NCBI GenBank assembly: GCA_032622095.1
Contig: CP136067.1
Span: 52,863,899-52,927,898 of the forward strand
DNA length: 64,000 nucleotides
Direction of reading: 5' to 3'
From: Siphonodentalium dalli
Lineage: Eukaryota; Mollusca; Scaphopoda; Gadilida; Siphonodentaliidae
Shown: in pieces, positions 11,601 to 26,600 of the stretch
Layout of the letters: each line of letters starts with the position of its first letter
Position numbering within the stretch: position 1 is the stretch's first letter
Notes under the pieces: generated by a model
Seen by the model: only the letters and a program-made list of their open reading frames with translations
Told to the model about the DNA's origin: nothing
Databases searched by the model: none
Translations under genes and position numbers: made by a program

Positions 11601-14600
11601 TTATCAGAGCTTGATGCTATTATCACAGAAGACACCGGATTTTACACGTGGACAAATGTTTAATGACATGTGGTATTAACATATAGAGTTACCTCCCTTC
11701 AAACAACGTATGTTATTCTTGTTGGGTGCTTGAACTGATGATTGGGGGATAATTAGTGTTTTGTCTTTTAATAACAGTAAATTTTATTGTATAAATTCTG
11801 AATATACATGTAGGCATGTGTGCATTGAGTATATTTAAAACAGGGTTATCGTTCCTAGCGAAAAAATAGTTTTATTCTTGATCACTACTCCATTGTAGTT
11901 GATATAATATGAAATAAAATGAACACTAATTAATATATATGAAGCTCTTTAGACATAAATATTTAGTGACTTCTACAGTTTTTTGTCACGAGACACCAAA
12001 ATTAACAACGGTAAAATTCACCATTCAATTCGAGATTCGATGTCAATATCTGGAAGGATACAAATCCCCGATTCGCATGGCACTAATTTGAATACATGTA
12101 GGCTTCAATATAAATATGATTTAGAATTTCCTTTCATACAATATACTGGTAATCCTATAGCAATAATGTATAGTTGTGAATTTTATATATGTCAGACTGG
12201 TATCACAGCCCTCGAAATTAAGAAAAATGTCCCATATCAAATTTAATGCTGTGGCATTATAGTTTCCACATGTTGCCATGGCATTTCCCATGGCATTGTT
12301 TATTGCCGTGGCCAATTTTGAGGACTGGTTATCATGTACTCATTACAGCATTTATGGCATGTTTTTATGTTATCCAACCCAATACATACTCAATTTTGGA
12401 TCTGAGGCTGGTAAGATGATGTATACTTAATCTCAAGTTGGTATCCTGGATGAATACACTATAGGGGTACCGGCAGTCAACCTGTTAACTATGTATGACT
12501 GTTAAATGTTATTTATTGTCTTTTTCTCAGGAAAAGGATAGAGATATACAGAAGACCTCCACAAACCCAACATGGACACAATTTCTGCATTTACTTGTAC
12601 AGTTTTCAAATGCAGAAAAAACATACTTATCATTGATATTCCTTGGACAGAAGTGGTTCGGCCGCCAAAGAGATGTGAGTTTCTGTATTCTGTCTTTTTT
12701 TACATACATACAGTAATGCCCTAAATAATCGACTCCTTAACCACAACAGAATTATGGGTTATTTTTCAGGATTTAGTCGGATTTAGGTCATTACTGTACT
12801 GTTACTGCTCTAGCTCTTTTAATGCCACAGCTGAGCAGATTGAATTAAATGATGCATTCTGGCAAAAACATTTGTAACAATATAAAAGTTTATTAAGCAA
12901 ATAATAGAATGAAATAATTAGACATATACAAGCATATGACAAGTTGTAATGAATATTTTTCCCCTTCTGCACTGTCCTGCTTCTACTTTATTCCCCCTCT
13001 AAATACTATTCCCACTTAGTAAGGCTATAATATTGTTATGGTCTTAAAGTGACGAAACACTCTACTGCAGCTCACACCGAATAAACTTGCTGAACGCAGG
13101 TATTTCAATAATTTGTGTATCAAAATTACCAGAATACAATGTCATTCTTTCATATACATGTACATTAAATAATATTGAGGAAATCATGCTCGTTTGGTTG
13201 TTGGCAATTTGTTCTGGGCGAATGTGGGACTGTTTGTTTACATTTCTGTGAAGTTCAGATGTCGTATTTTACGAAATGGCACAGCCAATGTTGTTGAATA
13301 TTTTGCCAATGATAGTTTAATGACGCTTTCTTCAAATGGGTTTAGTGGGTGAGTCGTAAAATATCAGTTTAAAGTAGTGAAGTAAGCACATAATATGTCT
13401 TTAACCCTTTCATGACACGAGCTGCATCATTAAAAATCCTGTGCCAGTGCATTCTCTTAAATATGCGAGTTGCCATAGGGAGCCTCGCATATATAAGAAA
13501 ATGCACTGGCTTACAAGGTCAAGGTATATATTGTTAGGCCAATGTATTCTCTTATATATGCGAGGCTCATTTATAAGAAAGTGCTTGGCACAGGGTTTTC
13601 GAAAAATTTCAGGAAGCTCCAGTCATGGAATGGTTAAGTTACCCAGAATATCAACATGTTATAGAACAACACATCCTCAGAACTAACCTGAGAGATAATA
13701 ATCGACTCCTTAACCACAGCAGAATTATGGGTAATTTTTCAGGATTTAGTTGGAAATATGGCTTGTTGCCATTCATCGGAAAGCTCTCGAGGAGAGCTTT
13801 CCGATGAATGGCAACAAGCCATATTTCCGGCTGAAAAGTTACCCATAATTCTGCTGTGGTTAAGGAGTTCATTATTTAGGGCATTACTGTCAGTGTTCGC
13901 GCTGTCGGTAGCCAAATTAGCCAATGGCTAATATTTTTCGAATTTGGCTAATAAAAATTTAATTTGGCTAAACTTTTGGCTAAACTTTTTTTTCCCCAAA
14001 TGGAGATCGAAAGCGTAGAAACATAAAGCTAATTAATACGCAATCAAACTTCACGAGACAGCGAAAGGTAAGCTCTAACATTTAACCAGCCTAATCGTCA
14101 AAACGCATAAGCTGTACACTTGTTATGTAATTGACTAACAGTCTTGATAAGATAAAACACCTAAATCCTTTGTTCATTATAGAAGAACAGTTCTTAATCA
14201 ATGGTTGCGTAATCTGCATCCTGTTTAATAAACTGGCTTCTAACCATAAAAGTGCCAACGACATAGAGTTATTACAATTAGCTTAGCAGATTTATGCGGG
14301 CTTTTTTGCGTATTGTTCGATGTGAAATCCCGCCGTATTCTATATTAATTTTTATGAATTGATCTGCTTGTGTAATATAATGCATACATATGTTCGTATA
14401 ATATTGTTTTTGTGTTGTTTTAATTTTGTTTTTATACTGAGTAACAAATAAAGTTTAAAGCAAATATTTTAGTCATTAATTGTGAACCGACCAGAAAGTG
14501 AGGATTTAATTTGGCCAAAAACATTTGGCTAATTTTTTTTCATTTGGCTAATAAAATTTTCATTTGGCTAAACTTTTGGCTAAACTATTTTTCGGTCCAG

Positions 14601-17600
14601 CGCGAACACTGATTACTGTACCTGTCTGACATCTCGGTATATCTTAATGCTACCTGAATTTGATGATGATAATCATTTTCTGATGATCTTGATTATGATG
14701 ATGACGACGATATGATGACGATGATAATGATCATGGTGATTATGATAGTGATGATGGTCATGCTGATGACGATGATGATGGCAATGACAACATGATAATG
14801 GTCATGGTGATTATGAATATGATGATGATGATGATTGGGAGGTCACTGTATATTATATACGTACATGATATTCTTTATTCTGTCCATCTGTTGTATATAA
14901 TTCTGTTTTCTCAAATCCATTCATGTCATATAATTGGATCCGAGAAACAGGCAATTATTAAATTAATGTATGTTACAAATATCACCTTATATTTTTCCAG
15001 AACCCACGTCATTCCTATCAGCAGTTGTCACAGGAATTCAGGAAACTTGAAGATGCAGCAATGCGGCGGCTTGGGCGCAGTGATTTTGATGACCTTCTCA
15101 GTCATCTGTGTGGCCAGCTTTACCATTTTGTCACTGCAAGACAAAAGACCATGGATTTGTATCCTTTGGTACAATAATTGTGCAATTTGTAACACTGTCA
15201 AGATTTGATCCTGGAAGTGACACTAAATGGAGAAATTAGCAATGTTAAAATCATTGAAAAACAATGAAAGTTTATTGGATGACCTCTGAATATTGTCACA
15301 TTTGTTTTGTTTTTTATACCTCCACTCTCGAAGAGAATGGGGGTATACTGGATTGAACTCTTCCATCCGTCATTCCATCCATTCATTTGGACATCTATCC
15401 CTCCGTTTTTCCATCAGGGCAGATATATCAAACAGCAGTTGTCAGATCTGAATGAAATTTGGTATGAATGTTCACTACTATGAGGGCATTCAATGGAGTG
15501 TTCAACGTTTTTCCCGGATTTTCGGTTTTATAATTATTCATCTTTGTTTATTTGGAAATGTTGGTTTTTTGGTCCGTCCGAGCAGATATCTCCACCACCA
15601 TTCGATGAATCTTAATGAAATTTATTATGGATGTTCACTACTATGAGAGCCCTCATGGTATCCATGAACAAAGCATATTCACCTTCTACAGACTATCAAA
15701 TCTGTCAAGAAACCTGTTCTGAGGGCCATTTTGAGGACTGTAACTCCACATTCATACGATGTTAGCTCAATTCCTTGAAAGATAAAATACTTTATTTTTG
15801 CATCATTCAAATTATTTTGTTTGTCTCATATGCAAAATACGGATAGTGTCAGATTGGTTGAAAATCTATCACACATGATGGAATCGGTGCATTTGCGGAG
15901 AATATTTTTCTGCAGTGGAAGTGTCATATTCCTGCGTAATAAATTGCCAACTATTGATATTAGGGATTATCTGCCTGATGCTAATATGAAATAGAGGAAC
16001 ATTTCCACAATAACTATGTTTATGATCTACCACATGCAATTGTGTGTAACAGATTTATAAAACTTGAGAGTTTCTCTTCAGGAAAACAAATTTCCAGCAT
16101 GTGTATCCCGATAACAAAATGACAACAAAATAATTGTATGAAACATTCTGAGTCAATAAAACACACATGTATGAGTAAACTGCTCAAACAAGATCAAATG
16201 ATTGACCATGCATACATATCGCATGAATGACATGTGGTTTTGTATTTATATTTGTCAAAAATTCTATAGTTACTGTTTCGGACATGATGGCTAGAGGTTT
16301 TTGATTACTTCAATGAATTATGCCAACGCCTAGTGAAAACTGGGTAACACTTTCTGTGAATAACATATATATATATATATATATGTTAATTGTAATTGAT
16401 CATGGAAGGACATGATTCAACTCAAGATGGAAACAATAATATGGTTGATATTTAACTGCAGTTGGTCAGCCCTTGACAAATACTAGCTATGAACAGATAA
16501 CAGCTATGAGTGGTGCAAAGAACATTATCTACGAGGATCTAGACAATGTTATAATGGAAATCACACAAGCTCACAAGAAGAACTTCCACCATCCGCTACT
16601 CAGTCCATTGAAAACAGCTTTCAGGTAAGGCATACAGTAATGTCCAAAGTATTTGATCACTTAATCACAGCAGAATTATGGGTAATTTTTCAAGATTTTG
16701 TCGGAAATATGGCTTGTTGCCATTCATCGGAAAGCTCTCGGCCATATTTCAGACTAAATCCTGAAAAATTACCCATAATTCTGCTGTGGTTAAGTTGTCA
16801 ATTACTTTGGGCATTACTGTACACTTGGTCATGATACGATATGAATCATGATACATGATCAACAATACGATACATATCATGATACCCTAAATTAATGTTT
16901 CCAAATGATTACCACCTGAGTTATCAGAACCAACATGTTTATAATTGGAGGTAGAGTTCATTTTAAACTGTTTAAGCTGTTTAATTGTTAGCTAGATGAG
17001 TCAAATACACATAATATACATGTAAACTTGGGAGAACATTGTAGGTTTTGCTCATTTTCACATGGGCATCTTCAGAAATTACTTGATTTCCTGTATCATG
17101 ATACACATGACACGATACGATGCATGTATTGTTTAAAAGCGAATCGTGATACATTGAATGCACGATGAATCATTACAGTCCTATTCCTTGATTGTTGTAT
17201 CAACATTATGACCATCCTAGTGGATTTGTAATACTGGTATACAAACACAATATCTCCCTGGCATCGTGTATGGATGTATTCCCCGGTGTATCACAAAGCA
17301 GTCATGTATTGTCAATTGATTGAGAAGGATGCCATAATAGCAGGTAATCATCGCTGTTTTGAGAAGTAATTATGGGTGATTTATGATAAATTGTTATCGA
17401 AACCAACATCAGCAATCAATTGCTGATTAACTGTTATTGAACATATGGGTTTCATTGATATATGGTGATATTTATTGAGGTTATTGCTGACTAAAAAGTT
17501 TGGCCAAATGTGATTTTCTTTGGTTATTTTCAAAACAATCTGGCCATTGGCCAATTTGACCACGACAGTGTGAATCCTGGAGTTGGAGCCTAGCATTATA

Positions 17601-20600
17601 CCTACAGTAATGCTCTAAGTAAGCGACTTCTTAACCACAGCAGAATTATGGGTAACTTTTCAGGATTTAGTCGGAAATATGGCTTGTTGCCATTCATCGG
17701 AAAGCTCTCCCCGAGAGCTTTCCGATGAATGGCAACAAGCCATATTTCCGACTAAATCCTGAAAAGTTACCCATAATTCTGCTGTGGTTAAGAAGTCGCT
17801 TACTTAGAGCATTACTGTAGTAATTCTCACTTTTATCAGATTCTGTCCTGGTTCTGCTATTAGACAGAACCACACAGGAGTGTGAATGTGGTGAACGTTA
17901 TCGCATGAGTATGAACCACACAGGAGTGTGAATGTGGTGAACGTTATCGCATGAGTATGAACCACACAGGAGTGTGAATGTGGTGAACGTTATCGCATGA
18001 GTATAATGTGGCACAATGTTGTAACGAGAGTCTCACTGCTCTTGCTGCAACTTGCGTTTTGCAAACGAGTGCAATGAAGTTCACTTCACACAGCTTTGAT
18101 ATTCTACATTTATTAACCCTTTACCCAACAAACCGGCCAAATAAAGCTTCAACAGCCTAAAATATCTTCGGTCTGTCTCAATAGAACCATACAAATATGG
18201 ATATCATTGGAACCGGCTCCTTGACCACATTGTGATAGTTACAGTTATGCCCTGTGCCAATGCATTCTCTTATATATGCGAGTCGACCATAGGTCGCCTC
18301 GCATATATAAGAGAATGCATTGGCCTAAAAAAAATCTTTTTTTACCATTTTTTCTTACATTCTTTAACAATTTTATAATTTTTAATGTGTTAAGCCAATG
18401 CATTCTCTTATATATGCGAGGCGACCTATGGTCGACTCGCATATATAAGAGAATGCATTGGCACAGGGCCCTTCTGTTGGGTAAAGGGTTAAACACCATC
18501 ACTCAATATTCGTTAGTGTCAAATAATTGTTTCTCTTTGGTTTGCATGCTAGTTAGCCATCTTCTCAACACAATACGAGGTTGAATTATTTTTGTTGTAC
18601 TGGTTTGGTTTTCGTGCATGACATTTACAATGATTGGGATCACTCTAGTGGATTTTGGTGAAATTACCACACATGTGGAAGTAATGCAATCAAACAAAAT
18701 ATATAAATAATAATTATACAGACTATATATGCATCGGAATAACTTATTGTTATTGATAGAAATTACCATTTCAGAATATTTGTTTCTTCAGTCCATTTTT
18801 GCATGAAATTTGCTTAAAAATCGCATGGCAAACTATAAGAAAGAAACCTTGTTTTTCAGCGCTATATTGGCGAGTTCGTTCGGGAATTTAGGTCTGTTTT
18901 TATACGTCCTTTTGAAAAAAAGTTTGTATTAAGTAATCAGTCCGTCCGTCCGTTTGTCAGTCCTATAACATTTTTGGTTTCTGATCGATAACTCTAGTTT
19001 GGATTATTTATTCTGAACCAAAGTTGGTATTTGTATTTTCCAGCAAAATATACAGGCCAAGTTCGAATATGGGTTCCGTGACATCCGTCTAATTAACGTT
19101 ACATGAGTTACGGCCCTTTTTCGAATTTGACCGTCTGTTAACATTTTTGGTTTCTGACCAATAACTCCAATTTGGATTATTTGATTTGAACCAAAGCTGG
19201 TAAGTGTGTTTCCAAGCTAAAACTACAGGCCAAGTTCGAATCTGGGTTCTGTCCAATTATTTTCACATGAGTTCATGCCATTTTTCGACTAGGAATTTGA
19301 CCTCATTTTGGCATTAAAATTAGTAGTATATCAGATATTCTTTGTAAGCTCAAATTATTATTTTATTTTGTAGTAGTACAATTCAAAATGGCTAAAAGAC
19401 ATACAGTAATGCCCTAAATAATCAACCCCTTAACCACAGCAGAATTATGGGTAACTTTTCAGGATTTAGTCGGAAATATTGCTTGTTGCCATTCATTGGA
19501 AAGCTCTCGGGGAGAGCTTTCCGATGAATGGCAACAAGCCATATTTCCGACTAAATCCTGAAAAGTTACCCATAATTCTGCTGTGGTTATGGGGTCGATT
19601 ACTTTGTGCATTACCATATTTTGCCCTAGCAATGCTCTTGTTATCTCTCAGAAGGTTCAGAAGAGCCATAGTCATTTTACTATTATCCAATAGATATCCT
19701 TTATTTATACTACAGTTATGAGTGTGACACAATACATCACCTTCTACAGTGCCAAATACTGATGACAGAATGGCAGTTCTTACCCTCCCTGCTACAGCTG
19801 CATGAGGCACATTCTAAACTCAAAAGCTGGGGTGAAAACGCTTCGTCAAAGGAGGTAGGTATACTTTTGTTTAATGCCTAAATAGCGCTTATAAAGCCAC
19901 ATGGTGGTTTGTGCTCCAAAATACACCTAATAATATTTGCTTTTGAATTTTTCCCGGTATTGAAATAGGTAGATAAATACCTGGACTACATTTCTACGAG
20001 CTTTATATGTCATAGAAAGACGCATTAAAGTCATAAAAAATACAACTTCGAACACAAATTTGGACCGAGCAAAAACTGCCATTTGTATTCATTGGAATTC
20101 TGGAATCGGAAACAACTGTCCGGGAAAGGTATATTGCGTTAGCTTAGCATGAAACTATTTAAAAACTTCACTCAATACTTTGTCTTCATTTTACTCATTA
20201 AAATTATGTAGTACTATAAATATTTAAAAGCGATGACAGCTCTCGATTTTCTTCCCATGGTCATCAGCTGCAATTTTTATGTGACCACTGGTTATATAAA
20301 TTTAAAGGTACAAACGAAACTATCTCAAATTTATAATAATTTATAAGAAGCAAAACACGTTTTTCAGCGCATCAACAAAATTGTTCCTCTTACCAAATTA
20401 TGTATACATAATGTTGGCCATGTTCCTTTTCATTTTTGTTAACTTGTAGTCTACTAAACTACAGTTTTATCATTACACAGAGTACAGATGTATTCAAAAT
20501 AATATTTTGTTTCAACAGTAAAATAATATTTTTGTTGAAAAGCTAATATTGTTCTAAAGTAAATTTGACTAGTTTACTGGTATATGTTAGCATTTTTAGG

Positions 20601-23600
20601 TATTCATCTTTTATATCAGGATAACATAAATATATATATCAGAGTTATGGAGACACGGACTCAGAATGAGTGTTCATTGCTTCAAATGTGCTTGCTTCAG
20701 TGAGCGTGAACAAATTCTCATCTCTTATCGAAATATACTTAGTAATTCCAACACTATGTGTGAATTCAGACAATATTTAAATTAAACACAACAGCATAAG
20801 ACATAGACAACATATAATTAAACTGAGATAGGTATAGGTTCTGACTGAATATTTTACAACAAGACATGCATGCAGCTGTTTTATGAAGGCTTTATTCACA
20901 TATGTGAAAATTATTACCATTTAGTTGTGGTGTACAGGCGGTAGACTAATGGGTAAAACAGATCTCTTAGGTTTTAGGTTGTAGATTTGGATTTTATACT
21001 AAATTTGCGAATCCGTTTATATTATACTAGCAGGTTAGCCCGCCACTGGCGGCAATAGTCAGAAACATGACAATTTTAATTTAATTTTTTGTTTTCAATG
21101 AGTTATTTTTTTTGTTTTTCAATGAGTTAATATCGATCGGTCGAGGTGTTGGTATCTGATGCAAAAGACGAAATTGTGAGTGTTGGTCAATAGTCCCCGT
21201 GGTGAACCCCAACGCGACGTAAACATGTGTTGCGTTCTAAAAATAGGAAAGCACTTTCTCTCTGCATAATAAATTTCGAGCGATAACGTTTGCGTAAATA
21301 CGAAATTGTGAGTGTTGGTTTGTAACCGGGATTTCTGAGAAGCATTATGCCTATAACTACCCCCCCCTAAGCCCTGACGTAAGTGTCATACATACTATAA
21401 CAATGATGTTGTAAGAGTACTACATCCAATAAATCTCCCTGCATAGGAAATGCAGTCAATGTTCCCGTATAACTCTGCAGATGCTAATAACATTGAATGG
21501 GAAACAGACGCTCTTTATAGAGATGCGTCAAAAACAAACGCTCATTAAATAATCACTTGATTAACCCCCGCCGTGCCTTTGCGGTGATTTGGGAGTGAAT
21601 AAAGGGTGCTCTGATCTTCTCCAAAACGCGACCACGACGATTCCCGTGGGATTTTACCTTTAGATAGGAAGTTTGGTCCCGATCGGTCAACCCGTTTTCG
21701 ATTTTATGAAGTACACACATATATATATACGAAGTCTCAAAATATATAGTATAGATAAAAAAATTACATCATCATATCGTCTTATATGACTGTGTGGAAT
21801 ATTCACACTGATATTTTGCAAAATTAACATTTGTTTGGGTGTAATGTTTATTGCTACTGAACCTGCCATCTGCAGGATTTTGCACTGAAATTTTCTTTAC
21901 AAATTCCATTCATGACATTTTTTGGACAATATGATACCATAGCTGGGTGATATTACTGTTATCTATTGGTAATTGGTTGATTGTCTTTTGAAGTTATACC
22001 ATTGTTCTTATAGTCTGGATGATATGGAGCCCTCAGATCAGATTGGGGAATCTTTAACCCTCTCTTTACTAAATAGATTCTCCCAAACAGTTGTTAACCC
22101 TTTGAGTGCCAGGTCGATTTTTGTATCAACCCATATACCCTGTGCCAATGCATTCTCTTATATATGCGAGTCGACCATAGGTCGCCTCGCATATATAAGA
22201 GAATGCATTGGCCTAACAATTTTTTTTATTTTTGTTACAATTTTTTACAATTTTAATAATTTATTCTTATATTCTTTAACAGACTTATTTTGTAGGTTTA
22301 GGGCCGATGAGATCGGCCCCTGGCACTCAAAGGGTTAAAGTATATAATGTTCAGATAATAAGTTAAGCAAACGTCCCATGGCCGTTTTTTGAACTTATTA
22401 TCTGAACATTTCCTTAGGGAACTACATGTGCTTGTCAATGAGTATTTTCAGCTGAATTATTCATAAATAGAGGATCTATAATGAGTCTAAATTCTATACA
22501 AAATTTATTAACCTCTTCCACTAAATTTGATTAATAAATTTCGATGAATTTGAATTCATTTTATCACATAATCACATTTCAGCAAGGACAAACGATCTCG
22601 AAAAACAGCTGGGGCTTAACAAAATTAATATTGATTTCCTTATCACAACCAAAGAGGAAGTAAAGACACCTCCAAGAAATAATGTAGTTCCATTTTAACC
22701 CTTTACCCAACAAACCGGCCAAAACCGGCCAAATAAAGCTTCAACAGCCTAAAATATCTTCGGTCTGTCTGAATAGAACCATACAAATATGGATATCATT
22801 GGAACCGGCTCCTTGACCAAATTGTGATAGTTACAGTTATGCCCTGTGCCAATGCATTCTCTTATATATGCGAGTCGACCATAGGTCGCCTCGCATATAT
22901 AAGAGAATGCATTGGCCTAAAAAAAAAATCTTTTTTTAACACTTTTTACCATTTTTTCTTACATTCTTTAACAATTTTATAATTGTTAATGTGTTAAGCC
23001 AATGCATTCTCTTATATATGCGAGGCGACCTATGGTCGACTCGCATATATAAGAGAATGCATTGGCACAGGGCCCTTCTGTTGGGTAAAGGGTTAAATGT
23101 GTCTTTTCATGTTGACAAAATTGTTCAATCACACTTATCACCCATGTTTATCTCACAGTGAACACTAAATAACCCAACACAAATTGAATATCATAATTAT
23201 ATTCTTATTAACATAATAATAAAGTTCTACTATAGATATCGACATCATTGTGCTAAGCTCTTATGTCACTGCACGTGCCAATAATACATGTGTGTCTTAC
23301 TAACTAATATGAGGCCGGATTTAGGGGAAATTATGTGATAATATGCATTAAGTGCTATTTATATTGCTTGTTGTGCAAATAAAGGCTGCCAATGTATATG
23401 AACTCACCTTTATTCTTGGTTCATGTTAATGCTATCTTTTGGAGGAAACAGAATATCATATGCAGGTAATGTCTATGTTTTGTGGAATAACTTAAATTCT
23501 TGTGAAAACTTTTTTAGGTGGCATGTGATTTCTAGCATTGATCATACAAGTTGTGTAACATGGATACATTCGTCATCAATTAATAGGAAGTTGTTTTGGA

Positions 23601-26600
23601 ACTGTTCTGAGTAACCACATTGAACTAGGGCTTCACGGTATCCGGATTTTAATACCGACTACGATATTGAAAATGATACCGCGATATGACTAAATATCGT
23701 CACCAATAAATTTGAGCAGAACTGTTTGAGCATGATACTAGTAGCAAGCAGACACAAATATAGCATTATTGATTTGATAATTATAATTATGAACACATGT
23801 TTCTTTGACAGGTATATAAAATAAATAATTAATATAAATGGTCCTGAGTTTCGTTCTTTATATGACGGATAGATATATTTATAAGTGCCTGACGTAATCG
23901 GGAATTCCCTACCAACTGCGAGTCGCTTATGACATTAAAAATGACGTTAACAGTCGCTCATGTAAATAATAACAGCAAACATGTGTTGATTTCATATTTC
24001 ATATTGTACAAACAAAACAAGATAACTAATGTGACAAGCATAGAATAGAAGTCCATATCTGATTTTAACTTATCCATTTCGATGTATAGGACTGATATCT
24101 GGCCATGTAGTTATATACCTTTCAAAAATTATCTAATGAATTAGCGCATTATACGTCTAATGCATAAGCTTGTGTGGCGCTGTTGAATGCGCGTCATTGT
24201 GTCTCCAGATTATACAAACACCACACATTTTTTATTGTATTTGACCAGGAAACCTTCCAGCAATATTGAGCTGAGAACAGCCTGTATACACATCAATTGC
24301 CGCCCATGCAATAATTAGGCATACCGACATGATTGTCCGCATTGTGTTGACAAACGCTTATGGAGCAGTGAGAAATAATTAATTTTTACGCAACGCTAAA
24401 CCGAAGCCGTTAGCAATGGCCTTTGTCTCAGCATTAGAGGTGTCGATGGTTGCTAAATATTTGACACTGATAGAGATATCGTCGGTATTAATATCCACAC
24501 CGGCGGCTACGATGTACCGACTATTTGCATAAAGTGAAACCGACTACACGGTGTCAAAAACAGTATCGCGATATGACTACATACCGAAATACCGTGAAGC
24601 CCTACATTGAACATACCCAGGGATTTGATGCAATGGAAAAGGATATCTCACTTATTGGCATGTACAGTAATCAACTCCTTAACCACAGCAGATATGGGTA
24701 ATTTTTCAGGATTTAGTTGGAAATATGGCTTGTTGCCATTCATAGGAAAGCTTTCAGTGAGAGCTTTCCGATGAATGGCAACAAGCCATTTTCCAACTAA
24801 ATCCCGAAAAGTTACCCATAATTCTGCTGTGGTTAATGAGTCGATTATTTAGGGCATTACTGTAATGCCGATCAAAATAATTCTCATCCTGTTTGGACTG
24901 TTTGGTCTCTTTTGTTTGCTATTAAGGGATTTGAGCACAAAAACAGGTTGTCAACTTATCAGCGAGCCGGCTCGTTCACAAACTCTTTTCATGCTTGAAT
25001 CCCTGATTTACCAACTCCACAGAGTATATTTATCGCCTAAATTATGAGCAATGTTTCTTACTAATATCCTACTTTCATGAAGACACTAGACTGGTGTAGA
25101 TACATTGGTTTTTATCAATTCTGTCTATGTTATTAACCCTTTCATGATGGGAGCTGCGCTGGTGCAGCATTAAAGATCCTGGGCCAGTGCATTCTCTTGT
25201 ATATGCGAGACTTCCAATTGGGAGCCTCGCATATATAAGAGAATGATCTGGCTTACAAGGTCAAGGTAAATATAGGCCATGTATTCTCTTATATATGTGA
25301 GCCTCCCTATGTGAGACTCACATATATAATAGAATGCATTGGCACAGGGTTTTCGGAATATTTCTGGAAACTCCATTCATGGAAGGGTTAAGGTAAATAT
25401 TGTGGACAAATTCACTTTGGATTGTTGGAACAGCATGCTACATATAATAAATTTAGCAAAACAGGCGAGCTGAATAATGATGTAAATCACCTACAGTAAT
25501 GCTCTAATTAATCGACCTCTTAACCAAAGCAGAATTATGGGTAACTTTTCAGGATTTAGTCGGAAATATGGCTTGTTGCCATTCGTCGGAAAGCTCTCAG
25601 GGAGAGCTTTCCGATGAATGGCAACAAGCCATATTTCCGACTAAATCCTGAAAAGTTACCCATAATTCTGCTTTGGTTAAGAGGTCGATTAATTAGAGCA
25701 TTACTGTACATAAGCATTCTGTATAAAGCTAGACACTGCTGCTGATGGTGTCATTGTCCCTTTTTTTTGACATAAAGCACACCATGTGCATTTCTATATA
25801 CATGAATGTACACCAGTCTTGCGTAATGTCACATAAAAGGGTTTATAAATGCATGCATGTCATTCATTTTGGCAGCCTCGTCTGTTCATTGGTCGAAACA
25901 ACCAGTTCTTTTAGTCCCTTTAGATATAGTTCAAAGTGTAACCAATCACCAATTGTGATACAAGATTTGTTTTACCAGTATCGGAAGAAAATACTTCCAA
26001 CTTGAAGCAGACGACAATTAATTTCCAGCATCATCTTAATCCAACATTAACAAGACTGGTGTGCATTTCTGTATACATAAGAGATTGCACTGGCACAGGA
26101 TATTTAATGCTGCATCAGCGCAGCTCCCATCATGAAAGGGTTAACAAACATAAACCTTACAATGTTGTGTATCAAGGCAATATATATGCAAATAGAAATT
26201 CGGCATGAACTTGTGAAATTCATTATTTTGTTGTATGCGACATAATTCACTGAATCTACTCCCAGGAGTTACATGTATGTTGACAAGCAAGTCTTCAAAT
26301 AATGTGTCTGTGCAGAATGAGGTCCCCAGAGGGGGAATTTAGTGGTGCTATCCTGCACAGCAGACTATCATCACCAAATTCACCCTCTGGGACCTCATTG
26401 GAGTCAAGAATCAATTTCCAATCATTTGGGTTTTATAACAACATTGTTAATTCAAGGAATTTCTGTGCATAGTATACATGTATGTCACTGAAATAAATTA
26501 TCAATACAACCAGGGGCCTTGGTGGCTCAGTCAGTTAGTGGTATAACTCCAAGCCAATATGCTCTCCAGCACTAGAGATGAGGGTCCAAATCCACATGTG

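Noticed and set aside
14792-15208. 138-codon frame overlapping KICS2 exon 3
   Set aside because: It starts in a GAT repeat and reads exon 3 out of frame; the conserved protein is in another frame.
16468-16486. Alternative acceptor for KICS2 exon 4 with an alternative donor for exon 3
   Set aside because: It is in frame, but adds nine residues absent from the human protein and loses the DFYE junction.
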